Source: Dasyornis broadbenti (lineage: Eukaryota > Chordata > Aves > Passeriformes > Dasyornithidae). Taken from it: a stretch of DNA of 64,000 bases. The DNA is taken from the NCBI GenBank assembly GCA_013397935.1, contig VZRN01006621.1, positions 304,731 through 368,730 of the forward strand, in the 5' to 3' direction. Below are positions 62,426 through 64,000 of the stretch, piece by piece; the first letter of the stretch is position 1, and each line of letters begins with the position of its first letter. The notes below the pieces were generated by a model. The model searched no databases. It saw only the letters and a program-made list of their open reading frames with translations, and had not been told where the DNA came from. The position numbers and the translations under genes were made by a program.

Positions 62426-64000
62426 ACACTGCAAAACTAAGCTAGATATCTTAAAAACAGAATGGTCCTTTCTTTTTCCTTTCCTATATTTACAATAATA
62501 AAAATATTTTCCATCTTAATCACCTATGATAGCTCTGCATGCCAGCCACCCACTGAACCAGCCAGTCTCATTTCTAATGTGGTGTGAAATTCTGTTCTCA
62601 GTTGGCTGTGCCAAAGACCAGCAAGTCAAATTCTTAGATTTATAGGATCTGCAATGAGAAAAAAAAAATTCAGAAATTTGCATTTATTACTAGAAGAGCT
62701 GGACTTAGCTATATGGATGCAAAGGACAGACTACACGGAAAGAAAATTACTGGTTTTGCAATATTCATTTTTAGTGTAGCAGAAAAGCATGATCTAAATC
62801 CATAACTCTATTTAAAATTGTAATTAATAAGGCAGAGTTAAACAGTTGTACATTAAAGAATTTTTAAGACAGAAATATTTAACAAGTTTTTCAAAGCTAA
62901 AGTTTATTTAGTCTCTCTTTCCAGTCCTTTTTTAATATAGTGCTATAGATCACTGATCCTGTCTCATTCTTCTAAATGCTTCAATAAAAGTAGAGCTTCA
63001 TTGTTGTAAATGAATACTCAGTATACAGTATTGCACAAATTTATGCATATAACATTTCTCTGTTTGTATTTTAACACAATATCGACTGTTTTATGTTCAG
63101 ATGTTTTAAGCTTATACTAGTTAATACTAATTTCATTTAATATTAATTTGATTTTGACCTTACATGCTGTGTTGTACCACATCTAAAAATATTTTTATCA
63201 GTGGCATTTAATGGAATCAGTACATCACCATAACCTAAATGAATAGGCAAAAATCGATCTCCAGCATTGTTCTTTTTTGTCCCAATGCAATACGAATATT
63301 AATAAACAGACATTATTAAATTCCAACACAGACATTATTAAATTTAGGGTTTTATTTCCATGTCCAAGACCTAAGTCCTTTAATACGCCTTTTAATTAAT
63401 AATGTATTTTTTTAATTTCACTGCCTCTGCTGCAGTATGTTTTTTAAGCCTATCTATTGTAAAAAGGTTCATAAGTGTCACCAAAGTTGGAAGATAAACT
63501 ATTCTTTAGCTAATGTTTGTTATTAATGTGCTTCTGTTAATTTTATGGAAACCTAAGTTCAAAGAGGCAGTTACAGAACATACATTTTCAAAACTAGTTA
63601 GGGGACAACTCAGACTTTTCTGCCCAGAAAGAGTAGAATTTCTCTGAAGTCCTCATATTACTAAGGGGAAAGAAGAAGGATTGAGAAGCAGAAACACTGC
63701 TTGAGAGCAGCTGCCTTTCAAGGTTGTCCAAAAACCTTTCCAAGCCTAGAGGGGGAAGCCAGATGATGTGCAAAGTGCAGCACCCAGCTGCACTGATGTG
63801 ACCCTAAGGGGCACTGCAAACCTGAGGGCAGCAGGGCACGCAGCCATCACACAAACTGCTGGCACTGCATGCATTGCACCAACCACCACGAGCTAATCAA
63901 AAGTAAAGTAATACACACAAGAGAAAGACGCCTAAATACCTGTAGCCTGTGTCAGGGGCTTGTACTTGCAAGACAACAATTGATACACAGAAATTTTCTT
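62426..64000. other. Non-coding background
   Basis: AT-rich to about 63.6 kb, then a GC-richer stretch (63.65-63.9 kb) with no recognised gene or repeat. A small tandem repeat is listed separately. Confidence 0.6.
63307..63344 (+). repeat. 22-bp tandem repeat, 1.7 copies
   Basis: CAGACATTATTAAATT at 63307-63322 recurs without mismatch at 63329-63344, a 22-base period. A small recent slippage or duplication event. Confidence 0.9.

Noticed and set aside
1..64000. tRNA, rRNA, CRISPR, LTR retroelements or endogenous virus genes
   Set aside because: None seen on reading both strands. A tRNA covariance search and a repeat-library search would be decisive, but I could not run them.

Overview
The window reads as AT-rich, non-coding vertebrate DNA, most likely from a bird. 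The only interspersed repeat family I recognise is the CR1 non-LTR retrotransposon. Twelve old CR1 pieces cover roughly a tenth of the window, and several end in the short ATTCTRTGA-like 3' terminus typical of CR1 in birds. I see no L1, Alu-like SINE, LTR element, tRNA, rRNA or CRISPR array. CR1 also dominates crocodile and turtle genomes, so 'bird' is an inference from low repeat density and CR1 type.

Layout. 1-11.6 kb: background with two plus-strand CR1 copies (2.4 kb; 5.5-6.5 kb, the latter with reverse-transcriptase remnants) and an unassigned 86-codon open frame near 7.7 kb. 11.6 kb: a poly-T tract with a 16-N gap. 12.0-13.7 kb: a minus-strand CR1 that keeps endonuclease and 3' parts but has lost the reverse-transcriptase core. 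17-31 kb: background with a possible exon at 17.0-17.2 kb and four CR1 pieces. 31-48 kb: background with a signal-peptide-like small frame (37.9 kb), a minus-strand CR1 (41 kb), a perfect 56-bp tandem duplication (44.2 kb) and a 48-N gap (45.35 kb). 53.5-54.25 kb: the only CpG island, with an inverted CCAAT box, an Sp1-type GC box and, at its left edge, a strong minus-strand splice-donor match. 59-62.4 kb: three CR1 pieces, two of which meet in opposite orientation.

Interpretation. The simplest reading is a gene-poor region or a very long intron, with one promoter at 53.5-54.2 kb that may drive a transcript leftward on the minus strand. No coding exon can be assigned to a named gene. The longest ATG-started open frames are either CR1 relics (41.0 kb, 5.7 kb), CpG-island frames, or frames without supporting features. 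I found no clear new biological system. The items most worth checking are the CpG-island promoter and its donor, the twin-priming-like CR1, the 56-bp duplication, and a few possible exons and palindromes.
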